Assembly (NCBI GenBank): GCA_028701165.1
Contig: JAQVRG010000032.1
Span: 1-9,972, forward strand
DNA length: 9,972 bases
Direction of reading: 5' to 3'
Origin: Eubacteriales bacterium
GTDB taxonomy: Bacteria; Bacillota; Clostridia; Christensenellales; CAG-138
Below, one piece after another: positions 1-6,718 of the stretch. The notes under the pieces were generated by a model. The model saw nothing but the letters and a program-made list of their open reading frames with translations. It was not told the DNA's origin and did not search any database. The position numbers and the translations under genes were made by a program. How positions within the stretch are numbered: position 1 is the stretch's first letter; each line of letters opens with the position of its first letter.

Positions 1-1
1 G

Positions 2-1225
2 CGTCCCGAGAGGGCGATACTTGTCGGCATTGAAAATACCGAAGGATACGATACCATCGAGGAGCTTGCCGAGCTTGCCCGCACGGCGGGCGCGGAGGTG
101 GTGGGGCGCGAGACCCAGAAGCGCCGCGACATCGATAACGCCACCTACATCGGCAGCGGCAAGGCGGAGGCGCTTTCACTTACCGCGAGCGCTTTGGAGG
201 CGGATCTTTTTATATTTGACGACGAGCTGAATCCCGCGCAAACACGCAATTTGGAACGCATACTCGGCGTACGCGTCATAGACCGTACAGCCTTGATACT
301 GGACATTTTTGCGCGCAGGGCGCAGTCGCGGGAGGGCAAGCTGCAGGTGGAGCTTGCGCAGCTCAAGTACGAACTGCCTCGCATACTCGGTAAAGGCGTG
401 GCGCTGTCCCGGCAGGGCAGCGGCGCGATCGCGCGCGGGCCGGGCGAAACCAAGCTGGAGAACGACCGGCGAAGGATACGCCGCCGTATCTACGAGCTGG
501 AGCAGGATCTTGCGCAGGTGGACAAGCAGCGCGGCCTGCGCCGCGAGCGGCGCAAGAAGGACGCTATCCCCTTGGTGGCGCTCGTGGGCTATACCAACGC
601 CGGAAAGTCCACGCTGCTCAACCTCCTTACCGAAGCGGACGTGCTGGCGGAGGATAAGCTTTTTGCGACGCTTGATCCCGTGGTGCGGCAAATGACGCTG
701 CCCGGCGGTACGGAAATACTGCTTTCGGATACGGTGGGCTTCATCAACAAGCTGCCGCATGATTTGATCGACGCGTTTCGCTCCACGCTTGAGGAGGTTT
801 CGGGTGCGGATCTTATATTGCATGTGGTCGATGCTGCTTCGGACTATTATGAAAAGCAGATGGTGGTGGTCGAGGATGTGCTCGCCTCCTTGGACGCCGC
901 GAACACGCGCTGCCTGACGGTGTATAATAAGATCGACGAAGCGCAGCAGCCGTTGCCTTTAGAGCGCGATGACTGTGTGTGTATCAGCGCGAAAACGGGA
1001 GCAGGCATGGGCGGGCTGCTTGCCGCCATCGAAGCCGCGCTAAACGGCGGGCGGCGCGAGCTGAAGCTTTTGATTCCCTACGGCAAGTATGAAGCGGTCG
1101 CCCTGCTTAAGTCCGAGGCGCGCATACTTTCGGAAACGCACGAGGAGGAGGGAACGCGTATACATGCCCTGCTCGACGAGCCGACGATGTGGAAGCTGAA
1201 AAAAATACTGGGAGAAAACGCATGA
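2..1225 (+). CDS. hflX: GTPase HflX, 5' end cut by window edge
   Basis: HflX is a ribosome-binding GTPase of the TRAFAC/Obg-HflX class that splits or rescues stalled 70S ribosomes (family knowledge). The frame is open from base 2 and already reads the typical HflX beginning (RAILVGIE near bases 14-37), so only a few N-terminal residues are missing. A GTG at 98 is therefore internal and not the start. Visible parts in order are the N-terminal HflX domain, the glycine-rich GPGETKLE segment (bases 437-460), an arginine-rich coiled coil (about 461-555), and the G domain. The G domain has GYTNAGKST (587-613, G1), DTVGFI (728-745, G3), NKID (926-937, G4) and SAK (G5, near 990). The gene ends in TGA at 1223-1225, overlapping the next small ORF by ATGA. 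No missing motif or frameshift is seen. Identification is secure. Confidence 0.96.
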   Translation, partial: RPERAILVGIENTEGYDTIEELAELARTAGAEVVGRETQKRRDIDNATYIGSGKAEALSLTASALEADLFIFDDELNPAQTRNLERILGVRVIDRTALILDIFARRAQSREGKLQVELAQLKYELPRILGKGVALSRQGSGAIARGPGETKLENDRRRIRRRIYELEQDLAQVDKQRGLRRERRKKDAIPLVALVGYTNAGKSTLLNLLTEADVLAEDKLFATLDPVVRQMTLPGGTEILLSDTVGFINKLPHDLIDAFRSTLEEVSGADLILHVVDAASDYYEKQMVVVEDVLASLDAANTRCLTVYNKIDEAQQPLPLERDDCVCISAKTGAGMGGLLAAIEAALNGGRRELKLLIPYGKYEAVALLKSEARILSETHEEEGTRIHALLDEPTMWKLKKILGENA

Positions 1226-1362
1226 TTACATACTATTTTATCGTGGTGGTTATTATCGCTACCGCTCTAACCATTTGGGACAAGGCGACCAAAAACAAAA
1301 AGAAGAACGGCGCGGGTGCGCCGTCCGATGATACCATGAAGAATGAGGAGAAGCCGCGTTAG
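1222..1362 (+). CDS. small membrane protein, 46 aa, unknown function
   Basis: The ATG overlaps the hflX stop as ATGA, which suggests translational coupling. The product begins MITYYFIVVVIIATALTIW, one hydrophobic helix of about 18 residues, then a lysine-rich stretch (about residues 21-29) and a polar acidic/basic tail ending KPR. This is the layout of a single-pass membrane protein with a short cytoplasmic tail. I do not recognise the family. The coding sequence carries a hairpin and an A-rich tract that form a likely terminator for murF on the opposite strand, so the lysine codons may be shaped by that function. Only 3 bp separate its TAG from the murF stop. The ORF is short, so it could be fortuitous; the overlap and membrane-helix pattern favour a real gene. 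Confidence 0.5.
   Translation: MITYYFIVVVIIATALTIWDKATKNKKKNGAGAPSDDTMKNEEKPR
1287..1324 (-). terminator. Rho-independent terminator of ddl-murF, inside the opposite-strand small ORF
   Basis: Read on the minus strand, bases 1324-1307 form a perfect 7-bp GC-rich stem (ACGGCGC/GCGCCGT) with a 4-base loop. A T-rich run, TTCTTCTTTTTGTTTTTGG, follows at once (1306-1288). The hairpin begins about 42 bases after the murF stop. Stem, loop and T-tract all fit an intrinsic terminator. It lies wholly within the plus-strand ORF at 1222-1362. No comparable signal for hflX transcription is seen on the plus strand. Confidence 0.72.
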
Positions 1363-1365
1363 GCC

Positions 1366-2724
1366 TTATAGGTTCTCCTCTATGTATTGCGCGACGTCCT
1401 GCAGCTTCATGCCGTTGGAGGCCTTGATCAGCACCGTGTCGCCTTTTTGGAGAATTGCGGGAAGCGCACGAAGCAGCGCTTCTTTATCCGTAAAATAAGC
1501 CGCGTTCCCGCCGGCCTGTTCTGCACCCTCGTACATGGCTTTTGATAGCGTGCCGACGCAGAGAATGCGATCCGCCTTTCTGCGCACGGCGTATTCGCCG
1601 ATCTCCCGGTGATATTTCAATTCATCCTTGCCAAGCTCAAACATATCGCCCAGTATCAGTACGCTTCGCCCTTTTGAAGCGGTGGCGACGTCGATGGAAG
1701 CGGCGACGGAGGTGGGGTTTGCGTTGTACGCGTCGTTGATGAGCGTATAACGCGGCGTTTTTACGATCGCCATACGGCCTGACATGGGCGTATACCCTTC
1801 GATACCCGCTGCGATTTTCGCGGGCTCTACATCCAGCGCAAGCCCCACGCACAGCGCACAAAGCGCGCGCAGCACCATATAGGAACCGGGTGCGGGTACG
1901 GTGACAGGCAGGCGTTCATCGCCAAAGTGGGCAATGAAGCGTGTGCCCTCAAGCCCCAGCTCGACAATGTCGGAGGCATAAACGTCGCAGGCGCTGTCGG
2001 TTCCGTAGGTCAGAACATTGTCGTAACTATCCTTAAGCGCGCGCAACAGGGGATCCTCGCCGTTGACGATAATGGGCGCGTCGGGAGAACGGTAGGGCAG
2101 CATTTCGCATTTGGCCTGCAAAATGCCCTCTCGTGAGCCAAGATGCTGGATGTGCGCGTCGCCGATGTTGGTGAAAACGCATACGTCGGGGCGAACGATC
2201 TTGGCGAGCGCGTCGATCTCGCCAAAGTGGTTGGTGCCCATTTCCACGATGGCCACCTCATGGGCGTTAGTAAGCCGCAGCAGCGTCAGCGGAACGCCGG
2301 TTTGGTTGTTGAGGTTCCCCTCGTTTTTGAGCGTGTTGTATTGCTGCGAAAGCACGCAGTAGATGAGTTCTTTGGTCGTGGTTTTGCCCACGCTTCCCGT
2401 TATGCCGACAAAGGGTATGGAAAACAGGCTCCGGTACGCGCCCGCGATCGCCTGAAAGGCGGCGGCGGTATCCCGCACGCGGATCAAGGGGCGGGGCGCG
2501 GCTGTATCGCGGCTTGTCAGCGCTGAAATCGCGCCGGCTGCAAGCGCCTGCGCGATGAAATCGTGGCCGTCGAAACGGTCGCCTGCAATGGGGACGAACA
2601 GGGAGCCGGGGCTTGCGGCGCGGCTGTCGATGCAGACGTCGCACAGCGGCGTATCCATGGGGAGATCGCCCGTGGGCTTACCGTCGCAGGCCGCAACGGC
2701 GTCCGCCAGGGTAAGGTGTTCCAT
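1366..2724 (-). CDS. murF: UDP-N-acetylmuramoyl-tripeptide--D-alanyl-D-alanine ligase MurF
   Basis: MurF adds the D-Ala-D-Ala dipeptide to the UDP-MurNAc-tripeptide in the cytoplasm, the last soluble step of peptidoglycan precursor synthesis. The 452-aa product shows the Mur ligase plan: an N-terminal UDP-binding domain with the CIDSR motif (about residues 31-35), the ATP-binding P-loop GITGSVGKTTT (107-117), EMGTNHFGEI (161-170), the NIGDAHIQHLGS segment (186-197), and a C-terminal domain with the INDAYNANP motif and GDMFELG. Length is normal. I chose the ATG at 2724 because GGAG (2731-2734) sits 6 bases upstream; an in-frame TTG at 2736 would place that GGAG inside the gene. The start lies 15 bases after the ddl stop, so the two are co-transcribed and code for consecutive enzymes. 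The gene is convergent with the hflX unit. Confidence 0.96.
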   Translation of the reverse strand: MEHLTLADAVAACDGKPTGDLPMDTPLCDVCIDSRAASPGSLFVPIAGDRFDGHDFIAQALAAGAISALTSRDTAAPRPLIRVRDTAAAFQAIAGAYRSLFSIPFVGITGSVGKTTTKELIYCVLSQQYNTLKNEGNLNNQTGVPLTLLRLTNAHEVAIVEMGTNHFGEIDALAKIVRPDVCVFTNIGDAHIQHLGSREGILQAKCEMLPYRSPDAPIIVNGEDPLLRALKDSYDNVLTYGTDSACDVYASDIVELGLEGTRFIAHFGDERLPVTVPAPGSYMVLRALCALCVGLALDVEPAKIAAGIEGYTPMSGRMAIVKTPRYTLINDAYNANPTSVAASIDVATASKGRSVLILGDMFELGKDELKYHREIGEYAVRRKADRILCVGTLSKAMYEGAEQAGGNAAYFTDKEALLRALPAILQKGDTVLIKASNGMKLQDVAQYIEENL

Positions 2725-2739
2725 ACTTAACTCCAAATC

Positions 2740-3762
2740 CTATTTTGCCAGCGAAAGCTCGATAATCTTCATGCAAAGCTCGGCGTAATCCATGCCGGCG
2801 GCGCGCGCCATCTGCGGGAAATGGCGGGTCGGCGTCATGCCGGGCAGGGTATTGGCTTCCAAGCAGTAAAGGCGGCCGTCCTCACTGTAAATATAGTCCA
2901 TGCGTGCATAGACGGAGAGCGAGAGAACGTCGAAAACCTTCCTTGAGGTCTCCATAAGCTCCCGCGTGAGTGCTTCGGGAATCTGCGCGGGGCAGATTTC
3001 CGTAATGAGGCCGCTTTGGTATTTGTGTTCGTAGTCGTAGAAATCGCCCTTGGGTATGACCTCGGCCGGCGGCAACACCTGTGAGCCCAGTACGCCGCAG
3101 GTAAATTCGCGGCCGGGATGGAAGGTTTCCACCAGAATGTTGTCCTCGCACAGGAACGCGGCTTCCGCGGCGGCCGCAAGGGCCTCCGGCGTATACGCCT
3201 TGGTCACGCCGATGCTGCTGCCGCCCGAACAGGGCTTCACGATGCAGGGCAGAGGGAAGGTAACCGTTTCGCCCTTTTTAAAAAGCCTGTAGGCGGGGGT
3301 GCTGACGCCGTTTGCGCGGAAAAGCTCCTTGCTGACGGCTTTATCCATAGCAAGCGCGCTGCCGAAGTAGCCCGCGCCCGTATACTTGATCTCCATCATA
3401 TCGAACATGGCTTGCAGCATGCCGTTTTCACCCGGCACACCGTGCATGGCCATGAATACGATATCCGCCGCCTTGCACAGCTCGATCACGTTTTTGCCTA
3501 CACCGCCAAGCCCGCTGTCCGCGCGAGAGGCGCGAACGGCTGCAAGGTCGGGCGCCGTCGCCTTTACGGGTCGGGGCGCAAGCGGCTCTGTGTCCTTGAA
3601 GGCGTCCGTGATGGGCGTGGGGAGCGTTTCTTCACCGTAAAACAGATCGACGAGAACGGCTTGTTGGCCGATGCGGCGCAGCGCGTTGCATACCTGCGTG
3701 CCCGTGGAGAGGGAAACGTCCCGCTCCGGGCTTAAACCGCCTGCCAACACTACAATCCTCAT
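2740..3762 (-). CDS. ddl: D-alanine--D-alanine ligase
   Basis: This ATP-grasp enzyme joins two D-alanines for MurF, encoded just downstream. The 340-aa product starts MRIVVLAGGLSPERDVSLST, the family's first substrate-binding motif. It continues with AMHGVPGENG (105-114), the ATP-grasp segments IVKPCSGGSSIGV (174-186) and ETFHPGREFTCGV (212-224), the omega-loop DYEHKY (243-248), ARMDY (286-290) and LEANTLPGMTP (301-311). The lysine-tyrosine pair in the omega loop is typical of D-Ala-D-Ala ligases and argues against a VanA-type D-lactate ligase (family knowledge). After PGMTP the sequence reads TRHFP where many homologues have a serine-containing stretch; I would not infer altered specificity from this alone. 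The start has AAGGGG 8 bases upstream (3771-3776) and a promoter at 3796-3824. Confidence 0.95.
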   Translation of the reverse strand: MRIVVLAGGLSPERDVSLSTGTQVCNALRRIGQQAVLVDLFYGEETLPTPITDAFKDTEPLAPRPVKATAPDLAAVRASRADSGLGGVGKNVIELCKAADIVFMAMHGVPGENGMLQAMFDMMEIKYTGAGYFGSALAMDKAVSKELFRANGVSTPAYRLFKKGETVTFPLPCIVKPCSGGSSIGVTKAYTPEALAAAAEAAFLCEDNILVETFHPGREFTCGVLGSQVLPPAEVIPKGDFYDYEHKYQSGLITEICPAQIPEALTRELMETSRKVFDVLSLSVYARMDYIYSEDGRLYCLEANTLPGMTPTRHFPQMARAAGMDYAELCMKIIELSLAK

Positions 3763-3795
3763 GGAATCGACCCCTTCTTTCCGAGAATAGAAGTC

Positions 3796-3824
3796 ATTAT
3801 ACCATACTTTATGCGAATGGGAAA
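3796..3824 (-). promoter_or_regulatory. promoter of ddl-murF
   Basis: Minus-strand reading gives TTTCCC (3824-3819), a 17-base spacer and a perfect TATAAT (3801-3796) preceded by TGG, an extended -10. The expected start of transcription lies near 3789, about 27 bases before the ddl ATG. The weak -35 is compensated by the extended -10. It sits back to back with the promoter of the kinase-rarA unit. Confidence 0.75.
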
Positions 3825-3860
3825 CGAAAAATATCTTTCACGCGTATTCGTGCGCGGCGC

Positions 3861-3889
3861 TTTTCAGGCGTTGGGCTTTGTGATACTAT
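3861..3889 (+). promoter_or_regulatory. promoter of the kinase-rarA unit
   Basis: TTTTCA (3861-3866) and TACTAT (3884-3889) are separated by 17 bases, and TGA directly before the -10 makes it an extended -10. The predicted start of transcription is near 3896, about 22 bases before the ATG at 3918. TATTAT at 3887-3892 is an overlapping alternative -10 with a poorer -35. The space to the opposed ddl promoter is short (3825-3860), and no operator repeat is evident in it. Confidence 0.6.
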
Positions 3890-3917
3890 TATAAAAGTGC
3901 AAAAACGGAGGCGGAGT

Positions 3918-4586
3918 ATGACGAAGGTCATTGCGATTGAAGGAATAGACGGAAGCGGCAAGAGCGTACAGTTCAAGCGCTTGGCGGAAAATCTTGCCGC
4001 GCGGGGCTTTACGGTGGAGATGCGCGAGTATCCCGTCTATGAAAAAGGGTTCTTTGGCGCGCAGGCCGGACGGTATCTTGCCAACGCGGAGGGCATACCC
4101 GCGGATCGGGTGGACGGCAAAAGCATGGCGCTTTGGTTCGCGCTGGATCGCTGGGAGGACATGCAGGATTATCGAGGCGACGCGGATTTTCTCATCATCA
4201 ACCGCTATGTGCTCAGTAACGCCGTCTACCAGAGCATACGCGACATCGACATAGACAGACCGGATATCGTGGATTGGGTGTTCGAGCTGGAATACGAGCA
4301 TTTTCATCTGCCCAAAGCGGATCTGTTCCTTTTCTACGACGTTGCGCCCGCGCAGGCGGGGGAGAACGTGCAGAAAAAGGGCTTTCGCGCGTATGTGGGC
4401 GACGGCGGCGACGTTTATGAGAAATCCGGCGATATCCAGTCGCGCGCGCGGGGAAAGTATCTTGCCTGCGCCGCGCGTCGAAAGGATGTGGCGGTGGTAC
4501 AGTGCATGAAGGACGGCGTTTTTCAGAGCGTGGACGCGATCGCCGCTAAGACCCTGTCCGTGCTGGAGGCAAAGGGTATACTATGA
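3918..4586 (+). CDS. thymidylate kinase family protein (dTMP kinase-like)
   Basis: The 222-aa product is a P-loop nucleoside-monophosphate kinase most like dTMP kinase, which phosphorylates dTMP to dTDP. It has the P-loop EGIDGSGKS (residues 8-16), an ALDRW segment in the substrate-binding region, IINRYVLSNAVYQ corresponding to the DRY-S-AYQ region of Tmk, and a lid-like segment with lysines and an arginine (AGENVQKKGFRAY) before DVYEKSGDIQ. The usual DRY reads NRY here. I chose ATG 3918 because GGAGG (3907-3911) lies 6 bases upstream; an in-frame GTG at 3897 falls at the predicted transcription start. The stop overlaps the rarA ATG as ATGA. Whether it is the cell's main Tmk, a paralogue or a different deoxynucleotide kinase cannot be decided here, so no gene symbol is given. 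Confidence 0.8.
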   Translation: MTKVIAIEGIDGSGKSVQFKRLAENLAARGFTVEMREYPVYEKGFFGAQAGRYLANAEGIPADRVDGKSMALWFALDRWEDMQDYRGDADFLIINRYVLSNAVYQSIRDIDIDRPDIVDWVFELEYEHFHLPKADLFLFYDVAPAQAGENVQKKGFRAYVGDGGDVYEKSGDIQSRARGKYLACAARRKDVAVVQCMKDGVFQSVDAIAAKTLSVLEAKGIL

Positions 4587-5890
4587 ACGATTTGTTCGAT
4601 CAACATACGGATCTGCGTTCGCCGCTAGCGGATCGCATGCGTCCGCGCACGCTGGATGAATTCATCGGACAGGCGCATATCGTAGGGAAGGGTAAGCTGC
4701 TGCGACGCGCCATTGAAACGGACAGCCTGCAATCCAGCATTTTCTTCGGCCCGCCGGGCTGCGGGAAAACGACGCTTGCAAACGTGGTGGCGAACACCAC
4801 CGGCGCGCGCTTTGTCAAGCTTAACGCGGTGACGGCGGGCGTAAAGGACGTGCGGGAAATGATTGCGGAGGCGGAGAACGCCAAACGGCTCTACGGGCAG
4901 GAAACCTATCTGCTGCTGGACGAGTGCCACAGATGGTCAAAAGCGCAGTCCGACAGCATATTGCCCGCGCTTGAAAAGGGCGTCGTGAAATTTATCGGCT
5001 CCACGACGGAAAACCCCATGGTCAGCATGACGGGCGCGATCGTGTCCCGATGCAGGCTTTTTCAATTTTTCCCTCTGACGGAGGAGGATATCCTAAACGC
5101 CATGCGCGCGGCCATTTCGGACGAGGAGCGCGGCATGGGCATGTATCACGCGGTATTTGACGAGGACGCGCTTTTGCATATCGCGCACGTGGCAAACGGC
5201 GACGCGCGCTGCGCCCTCAACGCCGTGGAGCTTGCCGTGCTTACAACCAAGCCCGTGGACGGCGTCATCCGCGTCACGGCGGAGATCGCGGCGGAGTCCG
5301 TGCAGCAAAAGACGCTGCTTTGCGACGAGCAGCAGTTTTACGATATGCTTTCCGCGTTTTGTAAAAGCTTGCGCGGCGGCGACAGCGACGCGGCGCTGGC
5401 GTGGTTTGCGCGCCTTATGTACGCGGGGCTGGATCCCCGTATCATCGTGCGCAGGCTGATCGCGCACGCGTCGGAGGATGTGGGGCTGGCGAATCCGCAG
5501 GCGATGGTGCAGGCGGTGACGGCGGGGCAGGCGTTGGAAATGATCGGCATGCCGGAAGCGCGGCTTTCCATCACGCAGGCGATCATCTATTTATGTGAAA
5601 GTCCCAAGTCCAATTCCGTCGTGATCGCCGTGGACGGCGCGTGGGCGGACGCCGCGCGCAGCTTTGACCAGCCCGTGCCCGTGCATCTGCGGGATACGAG
5701 CTATAAGGGTGCGGCGCAGCTTGGACACGGCAAGGGATACAAATATCCTCATGACTATCCGGGTCATGTCGTGGAGCAGGCTTACATGCCGCCCGATGTG
5801 GAGGGGCATATATATTACATCCCGGGCGAATTGGGGCAGGAAGCAAAAATACGGCAAAACCACGTTCAGCGTGGCAAGCTGAAATCTTAA
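4583..5890 (+). CDS. rarA: replication-associated recombination protein A (RarA/MgsA AAA+ ATPase)
   Basis: RarA (MgsA; WRNIP1 in eukaryotes) is a clamp-loader-like AAA+ ATPase acting at stalled replication forks. The 435-aa product has the family's length and order: the N-terminal PLADRMRPRTLDEFIGQ box (14-30), Walker A GPPGCGKTT (56-64), Walker B LLLDE (110-114) followed by CHRWSKAQSD, sensor 1 GSTTENP (139-145) and the SRC arginine-finger region (155-157). The C-terminal tetramerisation domain is present, with LMYAGLDPRIIVRRLI and the late KGYKYPHDYPGH motif. Many homologues read DEIHRF after Walker B; here it is DECHRW, a conservative difference. The ATG overlaps the upstream kinase stop, and no separate ribosome binding site dominates, so translational coupling is likely. 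No convincing terminator follows it before the carD promoter. Confidence 0.95.
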   Translation: MNDLFDQHTDLRSPLADRMRPRTLDEFIGQAHIVGKGKLLRRAIETDSLQSSIFFGPPGCGKTTLANVVANTTGARFVKLNAVTAGVKDVREMIAEAENAKRLYGQETYLLLDECHRWSKAQSDSILPALEKGVVKFIGSTTENPMVSMTGAIVSRCRLFQFFPLTEEDILNAMRAAISDEERGMGMYHAVFDEDALLHIAHVANGDARCALNAVELAVLTTKPVDGVIRVTAEIAAESVQQKTLLCDEQQFYDMLSAFCKSLRGGDSDAALAWFARLMYAGLDPRIIVRRLIAHASEDVGLANPQAMVQAVTAGQALEMIGMPEARLSITQAIIYLCESPKSNSVVIAVDGAWADAARSFDQPVPVHLRDTSYKGAAQLGHGKGYKYPHDYPGHVVEQAYMPPDVEGHIYYIPGELGQEAKIRQNHVQRGKLKS

Positions 5891-5914
5891 AAGCGCCTAT
5901 TTATCTGCACAAAT

Positions 5915-5943
5915 TTGACACATTCGCCTCCGCGTGCTATAGT
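5915..5943 (+). promoter_or_regulatory. near-consensus sigma-A promoter of the carD unit
   Basis: A perfect TTGACA (5915-5920) is followed by exactly 17 bases and TATAGT (5938-5943). TGC before the -10 makes it also an extended -10. Transcription should start near 5950, giving a leader of about 70 bases before the GTG at 6021. It is the closest to consensus in the window. I see no clear hairpin or riboswitch in the leader. Confidence 0.88.
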
Positions 5944-6020
5944 GATATAAAGAATACTATATCTTGGGCAGCTTCCGCACATCCGCAACAGCCTTTATTC
6001 GGGCGGGAAAGGAGGGGGAC

Positions 6021-6491
6021 GTGTTTTCAGTCGGCGAGAAAATCTGTTATCCTATGCACGGGGTCGGCGTGATCGAATCCATTGAAGAACGCACCGTCTT
6101 GGGTGAAACGCAGCCGTATTACGTCCTCTGCTTCATCTCGGGGCGCATGACGGCGATGGTGCCCGTGCGCACGGCGGAGTCCGTGGGTCTGCGCGCGGTG
6201 ATCGACGAGGCGGAGTGCATGAAGGTTTTGGCGTTTTTGCAGGGCGATGCCTGCGTTGAAAACGATAATTGGAACCAGCGCTACAGGGATAATTATACCA
6301 AGCTGCGCGGCGGCGATATCTACGACGTGGCGGATGTGATCAAGTGCCTTAATAAAAGGGAAGCGGTGAAGGGTCTGTCCGCGGGTGAGCGTAAAATGCT
6401 GCTGACAGCGCGGCAGGTGATGCTTGCAGAGCTTGTCACGGCGACGGGAAAGCCCGAGGAGGAATTCCGTTATGCGGTGGGCGAATCATAG
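6021..6491 (+). CDS. CarD family transcriptional regulator
   Basis: CarD/CdnL proteins bind the RNA polymerase beta subunit through an N-terminal Tudor-like domain and adjust open-complex stability at promoters (family knowledge). The 156-aa product opens MFSVGEKICYPMHGVGVIE, the typical RNA-polymerase-interacting domain. It continues to a C-terminal helical DNA-binding domain with NWNQRYRDNYTKLRGGD, DVADVIKCL and LSAGERKML. I chose GTG 6021 because GGAGG (6011-6015) lies 5 bases upstream and the domain begins right after it; an upstream in-frame TTG at 5964 has no binding site and lies about 14 bases from the predicted transcription start. It is first in an apparent operon with a 57-aa membrane protein and a PIN/TRAM protein. 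Firmicutes homologues occur in similar company. Confidence 0.93.
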   Translation: MFSVGEKICYPMHGVGVIESIEERTVLGETQPYYVLCFISGRMTAMVPVRTAESVGLRAVIDEAECMKVLAFLQGDACVENDNWNQRYRDNYTKLRGGDIYDVADVIKCLNKREAVKGLSAGERKMLLTARQVMLAELVTATGKPEEEFRYAVGES

Positions 6492-6503
6492 AAAGAGAGC
6501 GTT

Positions 6504-6677
6504 ATGGAACAGAAGAAGCGCGAATCATTGGAGGAGATCCTGAGCGAAGGCAGAGAATTTGACGAAGAACAGGCGAAGGCACGCGCGGAAAAAACGATTC
6601 GCATGTTCCGCACCTTTTTGCTTTGCGTCGTTTCCTTTGCCGTTTTTATGGTTATCATGGGATTGATTTTTAAATAG
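6504..6677 (+). CDS. small membrane protein, 57 aa, unknown function
   Basis: The ORF starts 12 bases after the carD stop, with a purine-rich stretch (GAAAGAGAG, 6491-6499) as a moderate ribosome binding site. It ends 41 bases before the PIN/TRAM gene. The first 33 or so residues are highly charged, many of them glutamate, lysine and arginine, and likely helical. They are followed by one hydrophobic segment (about residues 38-56, LLCVVSFAVFMVIMGLIF) ending in a lysine. This is a tail-anchored type of layout with a cytoplasmic charged helix. I recognise no family. Its place between two genes of one operon on the same strand supports a real gene. Its partner may be the membrane-anchored PIN protein next door, but that is only an inference from position. 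Confidence 0.65.
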   Translation: MEQKKRESLEEILSEGREFDEEQAKARAEKTIRMFRTFLLCVVSFAVFMVIMGLIFK

Positions 6678-6718
6678 TGCTTGCAAAAGCATATATGTGA
6701 AAGGGGTGGAATCAACAC

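Noticed and set aside
176..823. Open frame of about 215 codons opposite hflX
   Set aside because: Antisense shadow in G+C-rich DNA; the plus strand carries all HflX motifs.
3118..3735. Open frame of about 205 codons on the plus strand within ddl
   Set aside because: Antisense shadow of ddl, with arginine/glycine-rich low-complexity content and no ribosome binding site that I can see.
2740..3762. Vancomycin-resistance type D-Ala-D-Lac or D-Ala-D-Ser ligase
   Set aside because: The omega-loop YEHKY is of the normal D-Ala-D-Ala ligase kind, and the neighbour is murF with no vanH, vanX, vanT or vanRS genes adjacent.
5860..5883. Possible terminator at the end of rarA
   Set aside because: Two mutually exclusive weak stems (5 and 6 bp) lie inside the coding end and are not followed by a T-tract.
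6678..6691. Small hairpin (TGCTT/AAGCA) before the PIN/TRAM gene
   Set aside because: The stem has only 5 bp, mostly weak pairs, without a T-tract. It does not look like a terminator or a known regulatory element.
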